From: Branchiostoma floridae
Taxonomy: Eukaryota > Chordata > Leptocardii > Amphioxiformes > Branchiostomatidae
NCBI RefSeq assembly: GCF_000003815.2
Contig: NC_049985.1
Coordinates: forward strand, 9,832,543 to 9,896,542
Length of the DNA: 64,000 bases
Reading direction: 5' to 3'
A model generated the notes under the pieces. It had not been told where the DNA came from and ran no database searches. It saw only the letters and a program-made list of their open reading frames with translations. A program made the translations under genes and the position numbers. This document shows, in pieces, positions 42,701 to 52,060 of this stretch. Position 1 is the stretch's first letter; every line of letters starts with the position of its first letter.

Positions 42701-45700
42701 AGTAATATTTTATATACTACAATGTATAATACAAGTAAGAAACCCTGGTACTACATTACATCTTCATCTTTATTGATGTATGAAAAATAGAAAGTATCAG
42801 CTGTTACCTATGTAAGTCTGAAATGTTTCTTTCTCTCTTTATTCAGTAGAAACTGGGAAAAATCACCCATGACAATTATGAAAACCCTTTGTGCCTAACA
42901 AAATTTAAAAAAAACATGCATAACCACACATATATAAATCGTAAATATTCTCACAATACTAGTAACTGTAAGGCTGGGGACAATGACACCTTAAACATTA
43001 ACTAGTATGTGATCACAATCAATGTTTTACATGTACATGAATGACTATATAGAAAAGATGCTTACAAAGGTGTGACCCCTGTTTAAGGATGGTGTGCCCT
43101 TAGGGCCAGCCTCCTGTCCCCGAAACGGGTCTGAATTCTTGCTTCTATAGCGGACATTGACACAGCTTAGCGGAACAAACAAGGCAGCCACCAGGAGCTG
43201 TTTGAGAGCAAGGCCGGCAGGGCAGATGGGAGGGGGGGGAGGGAAATGGGGAGGGAGGGGAGGAAAACAAAGCATGAAATAATATATACAGATAAGGAAA
43301 ACTGAACTGGGAGAACAAAACAAACAGAAGAAGTGATCAATCACTACTTGAAATGTGAGAAGGTAGGAACCACAACATCCTGAAACAGCAAGGAAAGGTT
43401 GACATTATTGATTAAAGAAGGATTAAAGTATGATACTTTTGTGTATATGACATTATTATAGCATAAAGATATGGATGCAATGTATTGATTGGAAAATTTG
43501 CTGCGATGGTGTGCTCTTATTCTGTTGCTGCAGTCTGTGCATAGAAAAAGTGCTGTTATGAAGTAAAACAAAATCAAGCAAGAGGTCACAATATGGTAGC
43601 AACGCTTTTAGTTTTATACGGCCTGCAACACATTGCCAGTGCCCACATGAAGAAGGGGCCATTTACAGCCCTGGACCGAGAGGTGTTTGCTTTACACAGT
43701 CTAGAAGAACCTCTGAAACTATGTGTAGCGAGGTACAGAGTTTTCTGAGTTATAGTTTTGCTAAGATATTAGCACCAATGAAACATTCAGGTATGGCCTA
43801 TCAGTGGAACACACACCAGGACCATTACCTAGCCCTGTTCACCTCTCCTGTAGACCTTACACAATAACCAGGGTCAAAGGTACAGACCTGCCCAACCCCC
43901 TCTGTGTTCCAAACATCTCTTTCAACCCCACTGAACCTTCAGATTGGCAGGGAAGTTCTCCAGTATTCAAAGTTAAATTGATTTCCTACAGGGAAAATTC
44001 CAGCAGCTGCCAGAATAGAGAAGAGGTGAGGTGAAGACACGCAAGCCTCAGGTGCCTAAAGCACGGTTACAGCGCCAACAACAGTTGATACAGATGTTAG
44101 GCAATGGCAGATTTTGAGATTTTGAATTTGACAAATCATATATCTCCATTACAGGCTTCAGTCAGAGTTTCTTTCTACTGTTTTTTGTGGCCTTTTCTCT
44201 GATTCTATGTTTCCCTACTACCTCCACGATTGGAAAGGAAACAGAGAATAATAGAAAAGGCCACAAAATCCATGTCTGAAACCTCTGCTTGAAGGAGTAA
44301 AGAAAATAATGCTTAACTGAATTCCGAACACGAAATCACAGTCTGAGGAGAAAGTCTGTACATTGCATTGTACATAGACGTTAATGTAGCATATCCAGTA
44401 TAATTCACAGAGCCAGCATATTAGACTAGTGAATTACTACAGTGCCAGGGTTTATGTTTCCTTAAGATCATAAATCACTAGTATTTTCAGTCCATAAAAT
44501 TTCCTAATTGCCAGTCCAAATGAAAAAGACATAAAACACGCAGAATGTCTCCCTACTGACTTGTTACGCTAGTATGTTTCAGACTAAGGCATCCATAAAG
44601 CTGTACCATAGACTGATAGAGGATTGTGTATTTTTTAGCCCACAGTCCACTTCTCCCTTACCTTAAAAACCCCAAAGCTAATGAATTTCACAAGTATGAC
44701 CAGGTTAAGGTTATGTTTTTCTAGCCTAAAACTTAAGAGGCAGAGGTTCCAGTGTCTGGGCTGTAACATCTCAATTTTGCGGTAATGTTTCCCCCTCCCC
44801 TGAGCTCTAACCTTTACTAATCCCGGAGGACTCCCAGGTTGTGTATGTTTCTAATGAAGCGAGAACATCATTTAGGGTAACTGCTGGTGGAAACATCCAC
44901 CACACTTATTGGGGTCGTACCAAGTCACCTGAACATCTGGGTATTATGCCATACTATTGCAAGTCTGGGTTTTATATTAAAACATAAATATACAAAGATT
45001 GCAGAATAATGAGAAGATTGTGGGGGACAGTTTTCTAATGGTTTGGGGGAGGGACATGTATGCTAAATTAGCTAAGTTAGAAAAGAGAACTAAAATGTCT
45101 AAATACAGTAGTATGGGATTTTGCATAAATAGATCAGGATAGGTCATAGGACATATATTAGCCTATATTGGACCTAGGTATAAAAAGTCGTTTAGATGAA
45201 AATGTACCAAATCAAAAGTGACTCCACCACATACATGTAGACACAGTAATTTTGGTGCCAGACTTTGCCCTACAATAGCTGAAAACAATTTTTCACCATC
45301 ATTAGAAAATATAAATTACACTCTTTTTTCAGGCTTGTTGAACATTTAGCATTTACCATGCTGGAGTAGCCATTTGGCTACCTATTCTTGATTAGTCAGA
45401 GGTTTAAGATGCAGGGAGAAAGTTGAAGACAATGTAGCTATGTAACCCAAATGTCTGACTTTAAGCCCTTCAAGTGAAATATGGCAGTGTAAGAACAACT
45501 GGAGGCCAACAAATAGCAAAGGTGTTTGTACTCTGGCTCTGGAGCTTGTTAAAAGGGTTGCTGCCTAACAGGAGGGAAAACAAAAACAGCGGAGTGTGTG
45601 CGGATGTTTTGCCTGTGAATGCCTGCTGGTGGCTGGGATGCCGGGGGAGCCAGGCTCAGAATGCCAGGCTAGGAAATAGATTACCGAGCAGAAATCCTTC

Positions 45701-48700
45701 CCGACAGAGACAAATTCCACATCCTCAAATAGTGACATTCCACCCTGGCACCAGCGCTTCCTTAAACCTTCTAATTAAGTCTTGACTCTGGGTTTACAGT
45801 GAGATTTTCATCTCTACATAGAAGTGAAAAACATGATGCTAAAGTTTGGGTAATTAACTTCTGCAGATAGAGAAGCTGTAAAAGGGAAATCCTGTCTAGA
45901 GGAATTGACTGACATCCTAAACTGGCTAAGAGTACATGCATTATCGAGAACCCAAAGCCTGAAATCATTATCCATTCATAGGCAGGGGCCAGTGAGCCGG
46001 TGGGTATCAACTGTTACCTGTCCTGTTTACCTTCCACCCATCCATGGAAAAAGACAATGGGTTTTCCCGCGTTCCAACACACCGACCTCTCCCCCCATTC
46101 AAACTGATTTACCTGGTCTACTGCTACATTCTCCCCTTGTTTTGACAGGTAAACAGCTTTAGCAACACAGCAGAAAGATTACAAAGCACCATGTGTCAGA
46201 TCTGAGACATCAGCCTGAATTTCGCTTGCAGATTCCCGCCGATTGAGCGTTTGGATTGTTTGAGCTGATATGGGAGACGCGAATACCAACCAAAACAATC
46301 AGGTCTCAGTTACTGGGGAAGAAATGGGTGGTCCGTATGGAAATTTTAGCCTGTTTTGAATATGATTCAATCGAAACACATCATTCTCATCCACAAACAG
46401 ATTCAATTCAATGCATGCTGCAATTTGCTTCTTTCTTCCATTTGCCATTGCAGTGTTGACACTTGATTTAAGACATCAATTCATCACATATAAAACTGTC
46501 ATTTGTAACATTTTACTTCCTACAAAAATAATTTGAAATATGAAGAAATTAATTGTTAGAAAACATGCCAGCCCCCCCCCCCCCCCAAATAAATCTGTCA
46601 TGAATCATGTGAATGTTTATGATTCAGACATGTTTCATATTATTTGCAAGGAGCCCCTAGCAACAATGAGTGTCTAAACGCCCACATTCGGGAACCAAAT
46701 ATGCAGGTGAGCCCCCCTAGCCTGAAATGCACCAGACACATTTGCACATTCCACTGTTTGCCCAGGACCAACAGTGATGGTTTACATGGAAGCTTTTCCC
46801 ACACAGCCTGGCATGTTCTCGCCTGGATGTCAGAACTTCCACATCAACATCAACACCGAGGCCAGGGATTCCACTGCTGTTTTTTCCGAGGAAACACTCT
46901 GCAAAGTCGTCCTTGGATTGGGGACAGGTCTGTGTCCGGTTTGGCAGTGGATAAAAGATATTGCAGCATTCTGGCAGTCTCAAAAGTTATCTGTACTGCC
47001 TGGAAAAATCTAGAAACAACCTTTTCTCAAATATTACTTGTAATGCAAGTACATGTACATATGCTGCTCTTGTATTTAAAAGTTGAGGACAAAATGACTA
47101 CAACCAAAAGTATACTCACATGTCTGCATGATCTAACCATTCAAGTTTGATCAAACTGATAATGTTACGTACCATACAAAATTTATTCAAAACATAGAAT
47201 CATCACAAAATGTTCTTTCTAAATCTGCTGTCATCTGTTTGAAGTATGCCAAATCCCTTTCCCCCAACAATCCATTGTGAATCTCTGATTGACTGTTAAT
47301 CACTCTATTCTCCTGATCCCCCTTGTCCTTTGTAAAGACACTGAAGTTCGTCTATTGTAATTAAGGCTTGAAAAGGGAGGTGCTGAATGGTACATAATGG
47401 ATTTGCCATGTGTAATCAGCGAGCGAGTGATGACAGGGGTGAGGACCTAACCAGGCCCAGCTGACTTTCCCTTCATAGCGAAGATGACAGCGCTAACAAG
47501 AACCAAACCACCCTTACTGCTGATACTGCTTGAAAGATAGACTCCCTAACTGCCCCCATTTCCTTTGTAGCAGTCTTTCTGTGCAGCTAACCAGAGCCAA
47601 AGTAACCAAAGGCAAGTGACACAGACGGGTTGTTGCCATCGAGAATTCCTTAGACTACAGTTAGTCCACCATGCACCACAGACTGGCTAGGTAAACATGG
47701 GAACAAACAGAACGTGTTCAGACCACTCCAGACCTTCGCACACCAAGGACGCAGACACGCAATACTCAAGGCTCTACCTCAGGCCTCATAGGGCCAAATA
47801 GATACGGAAAATGAGCAAAACAGGGTGTAAAATTTGCTGACTTATGCTCTTTTAAATTGAGCTGACATCTTTAGTAAATTGTTCGCATTTATTTATCTTG
47901 GCCAACTTCAATTACTGGAGTTTGGTAGGGATTTGAGATTTCAGCACCATGAAAAGACAGCTAGCCTTTGGCTTCAGCAACTTTTCACTCAATCTTACCA
48001 AAAGAAAAAGATATGATTTCAAGAATATCTAAGATTGCCCTTGTTCTTGGTTGACATGAATTGTTTGCCTAGGCAAAACGTATCATGAATATTCTAATGT
48101 AATAAAAGCACATCACAAACAACAACAAAATGGCTTGTTGAAGAACAATACATTGAAGCCAAATAACTACTTCACAATAAAATTCCCTTTCTAGTCTTTA
48201 ACAACGTGTAAAAGCCAGACAGATATCGGTGTCTGTGGATCTAGGTGAGTGCGCTCAGGTGATGTAACCGGTGTTTGTTGTGGGGCCGCAGAATTCGGCA
48301 CAGCTGATCATGTGGATTTCAACAACAGTTGTAGAAATTGGCAGGGGCGAGTAAGAACAGAAAGAAACAACACCCCGGCTCCCGGGATTCGAACCCGCGC
48401 CGAACCCGGGCAGCCGGATCACAAATCGAACGTGCACTGTTACACAGTCCCTGGTCGGACAAGGTTTGCGATACTTCTACAAAATATCGCTTGGAATGCA
48501 AATCGTTCTCCCATTGTACCGATAGCGGACCGGGATTTTGTTGGGAGGATATTTGCCGTAATTGTTTGGTATGCAGCCCTGCCTTAGGCGCACCGTCCCA
48601 AACAATGGAACACTTTTCCCCATCCATACTTTTGTTTACGTCTCGCCCGTCCGCTCAACAAGTCATTTATTTTACAATAAGCTGTCCGCCGTGACCATCT

Positions 48701-49028
48701 AAGGGAGGACTGCAGAAATACCTACGTACACACACTCACACATGACCAGGAAACAGGAAACCGGCTGTACGGCCGCAAACAATTTTATATCGATTCATCG
48801 CTGACAAGTGGAACATGACCCCCCTCCCCACCTTTCACCATCCAGGTGTGATAAAACGGATGGCCTGTTCCCAACATTCAAGGCTTTCGCCACCGCAAAT
48901 AAAACACGGAAAGGGAAAGCCGAACCCACCTTGTGGACGGTAAGAGGTTCTCCATACTCTGCTCCACCTGTTAGAGAAAATCCCCACGGAGATCCGCCTT
49001 GGATCAAGACTTCGAGTTCAGTCTCCAT
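24551..49028 (-). CDS. SHROOM: Shroom-family gene, N-terminal PDZ domain (two exons, 3'-partial)
   Basis: Two minus-strand exons, 48930-49028 and 24551-24705, join in phase 0 across a 24,224-bp intron. Together they encode 84 residues, almost wholly a PDZ domain. The start GGSPWGFSLTGG and the GEPL, GGKAD, VGDEV and KTLNLQVKR segments match remembered vertebrate SHROOM2/3 (GGAPWGFTLKGG, GEPL, GGKAD, AGDEV, KTLRLVVRR). The PWGF carboxylate-binding loop is typical of the family. Shroom proteins sit at apical junctions and recruit Rho-kinase to drive apical constriction, through C-terminal ASD1 (actin) and ASD2 (ROCK) domains. Those domains were not found and should lie to the left. The second exon ends after two bases of a codon (AG|GTGAGC), so the transcript continues. 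Which vertebrate paralogue is closest cannot be told from PDZ alone. Confidence 0.93.
25285..25575. repeat. diverged tandem duplication, period about 189 bp
   Basis: CCAGGTTATCAAAATAGACA near 25309 recurs as CCAGATTATCAAAATAGATA near 25498. Both continue into CC(A/T)(A/C) and TGTCTCTA blocks. It lies in Shroom intron 1, 600-900 bases upstream (in transcript sense) of exon 2. Confidence 0.65.
28201..28373 (-). mobile_element. tRNA-derived SINE, copy 1
   Basis: On the minus strand the element has a tRNA-like head with A-box-like TGGCCGAATTGG and B-box GGTTCGAATCC, which together act as an internal Pol III promoter. A non-tRNA tail follows: TTGTTTCTTTCTGTT, then TACTCGCCCCT. The T-arm does not pair well, so this is not a functional tRNA. 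It shares head landmarks and tail with 48343-48455, which defines a family. It lies in Shroom intron 1 in the same orientation as the gene. Confidence 0.75.
29734..29893 (-). other. orphan exon-like segment in Shroom intron 1
   Basis: ATG in optimal context (GCCATGG) at 29891-29893 opens 53 codons starting MGDIIKCRRLQNAFVETAPC, then meets a strong donor CACC|GTAAGT. The exit phase (one base) is not compatible with Shroom exon 2 (phase 0). I do not recognise the protein. It could be the first exon of a nested gene or chance. Confidence 0.25.
33250..33510. repeat. diverged duplicated segments, spacing about 211 bp
   Basis: CAGCTGAAC, then CCTCTCATTTTTCATATTGTCT, at 33255 recurs at 33466 as CAGTTGAAC, then CCTCTCATATTTCATATTGTCT. 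Another short shared block (ACAAGGCCACCA, then ATTTTGCTGG or ATTTGCTGG) links 33150 and 33715. These may be remains of an old dispersed element. Confidence 0.5.
43228..43263 (+). other. G-rich tract, predicted G-quadruplex
   Basis: Five or more runs of at least three G separated by one to three bases fit the classic quadruplex pattern on the plus strand. It lies in Shroom intron 1, on the non-transcribed-template side of a minus-strand gene. Confidence 0.65.
44154..44295. mobile_element. foldback MITE with long inverted arms in Shroom intron 1
   Basis: The left arm (about 44157-44214) and right arm (about 44238-44292) are inverse copies around a roughly 24-base centre. The best block is TTTTGTGGCCTTTTCT against AGAAAAGGCCACAAAA. 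Divergence and small gaps indicate age. It ends near TTAC/GTAA, so a TA duplication is possible but not certain. Confidence 0.7.
46572..46586. repeat. C15 homopolymer
   Basis: Fifteen consecutive C residues in Shroom intron 1. Length is likely variable and prone to sequencing error. Confidence 0.95.
48343..48455 (-). mobile_element. tRNA-derived SINE, copy 2 (shortened head)
   Basis: On the minus strand it carries GTGTAACAGTG, TTTGTGATC, B-box GGTTCGAATCCC, and the same tail (TTGTTTCTTTCTGTT, then TACTCGCCCCT) as the copy at 28201-28373. The A-box region between GTAACAGTG and TTTGTGATC is missing, so the internal promoter is broken. It sits about 500 bases inside Shroom intron 1. Confidence 0.7.
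48930..49028 (-). CDS. SHROOM: Shroom coding exon 1 (first half of PDZ)
   Basis: The exon has 33 codons, starting METELEVLIQGG and ending EPLTVHK at donor AAG|GTGGGT. The start is secure because an in-frame TAA at 49050-49052 lies just upstream with no intervening ATG. It begins only a few residues before the PDZ fold, much shorter than the roughly 25 residues ahead of PDZ in human SHROOM3. Confidence 0.93.
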
Positions 49029-49330
49029 CCTTTTTTGATCAAGAGTCGCTTATCCTGACTGTAGTGTTGTAGGTGTGCGGAAGTAGCGCCGCCCGTACGA
49101 GGGTTGTTTCTCAGCTCGCCAGCGGGCTGTCCGCGGGAATCAGGGCCCGAGCCCGCGGTCTCATGGTGCAGAGGTCCCGTACACGCGTTCAAAATCCGGC
49201 GGGCGGAGAGGGGTCACTCGGGGCGGGTGGAGAGCGCCGAAAATTTGGCAGCGGCTCGCAGGAAAACCAACCCGACACAGATGTGGGACAAGAATGGAGC
49301 AGACACGTCCCGGCATGCACCGCGACCAGC
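49029..49330 (-). promoter_or_regulatory. CpG-rich 5' region / probable Shroom promoter and 5'UTR
   Basis: About 300 bases directly upstream of the Shroom start are strongly GC- and CpG-rich, unlike the AT-rich surroundings. I see no clear TATA box. This fits a CpG-type promoter and 5'UTR. The exact transcription start cannot be set from sequence. Confidence 0.6.
49111..49164 (-). promoter_or_regulatory. candidate upstream ORF in Shroom 5'UTR
   Basis: ATG at 49164 in good context (ACCATGA) opens a 17-codon frame (MRPRARALIPADSPLAS) that ends in TGA at 49111, 83 bases before the Shroom ATG. If it lies in the mature 5'UTR it could damp Shroom translation. Whether it is transcribed is unknown. 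Confidence 0.4.
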
Positions 49331-50812
49331 CGGACTATCAGTACACTAAACACACACCTCAGTTTCATGGGGTTTGCACATTTTTTTTTGCTAATTACAC
49401 CTCGATGGATTTACTTAAGAAGTATTTGAGTGATGAGAAACTTTAATAGACCTTTCAAAAATTCTGGACATTTTTATGTTGTATAGAGCATCTGTTGGGA
49501 CAAAATAAGTAATTCAAAGGGTGGCTGAAGAGCAATCAGGCTCCAAGGTCATTTGCTATTGTGAATAAAAATGTTGTATGCAGTTTCTATAACAAACGTG
49601 ATAACATCAGATCAGATGAGTTGTGTTCTTTAAAAGCAGATGAAAAAGTAATATTTCTGTGCTGATGTATCACTAAGACAGAGAAAAAAGTCCAACGTTA
49701 ATATTCTAGACCATTTCTTCTTGTACTGTTACCAATGCAGATAACATTGCAAGTACAAAATTTACATGTAACATTGACTTTTATGACAAATCAAATCACA
49801 TAAAAGACATAACATCCCTTTTTGTCACCTGTGCTCAACACTTACCCCTAACGCCTAACCAAACCCAGGAACTCCAAATTATACCCCAAGTTCTGTCCCC
49901 TATATTTAACTCCGACCCTAAGGATAACCCTCATTTATCACAACGATATAGAAAGTGGCCGGACACATTTCAATTAACCCTTAGGTACTTAAGTAACAGT
50001 GGGTAAACATGGTATCTTTACTGTGTGCCAATTATCACATACTTCTGCAGTCCATCAGATTCTTGTTTCTCCACCTGTTTGCATTGCAGATGCCGGGAGT
50101 GTTTTGATATCATGAGAATGCATAAAGCTTTTTAAGACCAAACTGATGTTTTCTAAAACTTCAATGATCTTTGAACAGCAACATGGTCCTTATCACATTT
50201 ACATATCAGTGTATACAGTAACAACCACATGGGAAGTTGACCCATTTTGATGTTTTCTATTCATGCAAAAGTGCCACCTTGTGGGTAATATAAAAACTGC
50301 AGCCACTGTCAGCATATGGATGCCAACGTTTTTTGAGGTTTGAAGCCAACAAAAAGAAAGCTAACCCCAACAATGCATTGATCATCTTGGAATGATTACA
50401 TTATCTGTCATTTTTTTTCATTTCTGATCTTTGTGCAGACTTGGGCTTTGTTTCAAAATAGATTGTTTGCATCTACATTGTAGAGCTAATATGGTAAATA
50501 TATGTAATCAAGATATTTCTTCTCTACTTGATCAACAAATATTAAGTTAGAAATGATAACAATTTTTCTATATCACTGTTTTGAGAAGGACCATGGTCTA
50601 TTAATCACAAATGACAAATACACAAAACAAGTAGAAGGAAGTACACCCATAGCATAAGAGGGTTAATGTGTCTAACAATAAGCCAGGAACACATCAGTAT
50701 AACTTCAAAGTAGCTAAGTCATGTTACTATTGTTAGAATAGTCTGGAGTAAAGACAGTACTGGAGTAACTTTCACGAAAAGTTTATACAACTTGGGAAAT
50801 CCTTATTGATAC

Positions 50813-50892
50813 CTGATCAGGAAAGGGCTGTCCCTGACCATGGTGCTGATCTCGTCATCTGGAGCTGACATGTCCTGCTGTTCTACAGGAGG
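50813..50892 (-). other. orphan exon-like segment between CCDC158 and Shroom
   Basis: On the minus strand, AG at 50893-50894 precedes 80 bases that translate to PPVEQQDMSAPDDEISTMVR and then DSPFLI, ending at a GT donor. The composition (acidic, Ser/Pro) is protein-like and an ATG lies at 50869-50871. The exit phase (two bases) does not fit Shroom exon 2, and the entry phase does not fit CCDC158 exon 21. It may be chance or an exon of an unrecognised transcript. Confidence 0.2.
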
Positions 50893-51080
50893 CTGCTAGC
50901 TGGCGCTACTGCACAAACCTCCATCAGGTTTGTTGTGACAAACCTATTCAGCTCGGTGGTATGGCTTATCAAACACTTCATGTGTTTCAAGAGTCCTGAC
51001 CTCTGATATAAGTTTTTACTTCTTAATTCCTCTAGAAAAGAACTGCAGGAATGCGCTTTATAACATGAGAGCAGGACCAC

Positions 51081-51086
51081 TTTATT
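51081..51086 (-). terminator. candidate CCDC158 polyadenylation signal
   Basis: AATAAA on the minus strand (TTTATT on the plus strand) lies about 890 bases past the CCDC158 stop codon. I saw no earlier canonical AATAAA in that interval. Use of this signal is inference and needs RNA 3' ends. Confidence 0.4.
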
Positions 51087-51974
51087 TTTGTCTGTGAGAT
51101 TGCGTCATTTCTTTAAAAAGATAACATTGATAATCTAAACAAACAAAATACACATGTAGTACAAAACAAAATATTGGTATCAAAAACCTTACAAAACAAA
51201 TAAAACAGCAGCATATAAATGTTCATTCCAAATATACAACTATTAGACACACACTCATGCATTTTGGACTGCATGTATGTACAAGAAATAATAATGACAA
51301 CATGAAAACTTACACAGACCAAGAGCAAATCAAATTACTGCATAGCTGTATACAATGGTAAAAGAATCTGTTACAAATTGGACTTTATATTTCTATACTT
51401 GTGGACAACTCTATTCATTGGGAACATTTTCCTTACGAATCTTACTTTCAACAGTAATTACTGGTACATTGGTGAAGCAAACACTCCACTTGATGTAACT
51501 TCACCTATCTGAATAACTTACTACACAAGGAACGGTATCACATGAAAATATAAATGAATTTCCTCAGTTTTTTTGCCTAACTTGAGTACATACAGTACAG
51601 TCCAACAACATAACGTCATAGCAAAGTTGGCAAGGAACTTTGCAGAATATCATGTACAGTAAAAATACATATTTGTGACTTTTGTACAGAAATCAGAACA
51701 TTAGCTGCCTGAGTAATATGTGGAAAGCCCTCTTAACATTTATATAATCACATCTCTTTGTAAACACAGTACCGAATATGTACAACATGACAACTCTGTG
51801 TTTGACAAAAATACTGTGGGTCCACCAATACTTTAGTCCAGTGGTCCTGTACACACATATTGCAGTCTTAAACATGTGCAGTTGTGATTTTAAAAAAATG
51901 CTTCTATTCTGAAACAAAACCCACACTAAAACTCTTCATAAATTACTCTGTTTTGCAAGTAGGTTGCCCATTCA

Positions 51975-52060
51975 TCATTTCCAGACCTTCTGCACTGTCT
52001 TCTCAGTTTGGCGCACCCGCTTGAGCTGGCGGTCATGACTCTTGATCAAAGCTGCCATTT
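51975..52060 (-). CDS. CCDC158: CCDC158 last exon and stop codon
   Basis: The terminal exon encodes MAALIKSHDRQLKRVRQTEK and ends VQKVWK, with TGA at 51975-51977. The human C-terminus MSSMIRNQEKRIQKVKDQEK aligns without gaps. The acceptor is TCTCTCCAG|AAATGG, and the first two bases complete a Glu codon from exon 21. Confidence 0.92.

Larger units (their letters stand above)
24706..48929 (-). other. Shroom intron 1 (24.2 kb)
   Basis: Bounded by the donor after 48930 and the acceptor before 24705. It contains two SINE copies, a foldback element, a 189-bp tandem duplication, a G-rich tract, a C15 run and one orphan exon-like segment. A long first intron splitting the PDZ domain is a likely site of enhancers and alternative promoters. 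Confidence 0.85.
49331..51974. other. intergenic interval between CCDC158 and Shroom, including CCDC158 3'UTR
   Basis: AT-rich sequence with a candidate poly(A) signal at 51081 and the orphan segment at 50813. No other gene is seen. If the signal is used, only about 1.8 kb separates the end of CCDC158 from the Shroom CpG island. Confidence 0.6.

Noticed and set aside
46644-47150. 168-codon plus-strand open frame
   Set aside because: Cys/His/Ser-rich without domain or coding pattern. The opposite strand is also open, so it is probably chance.
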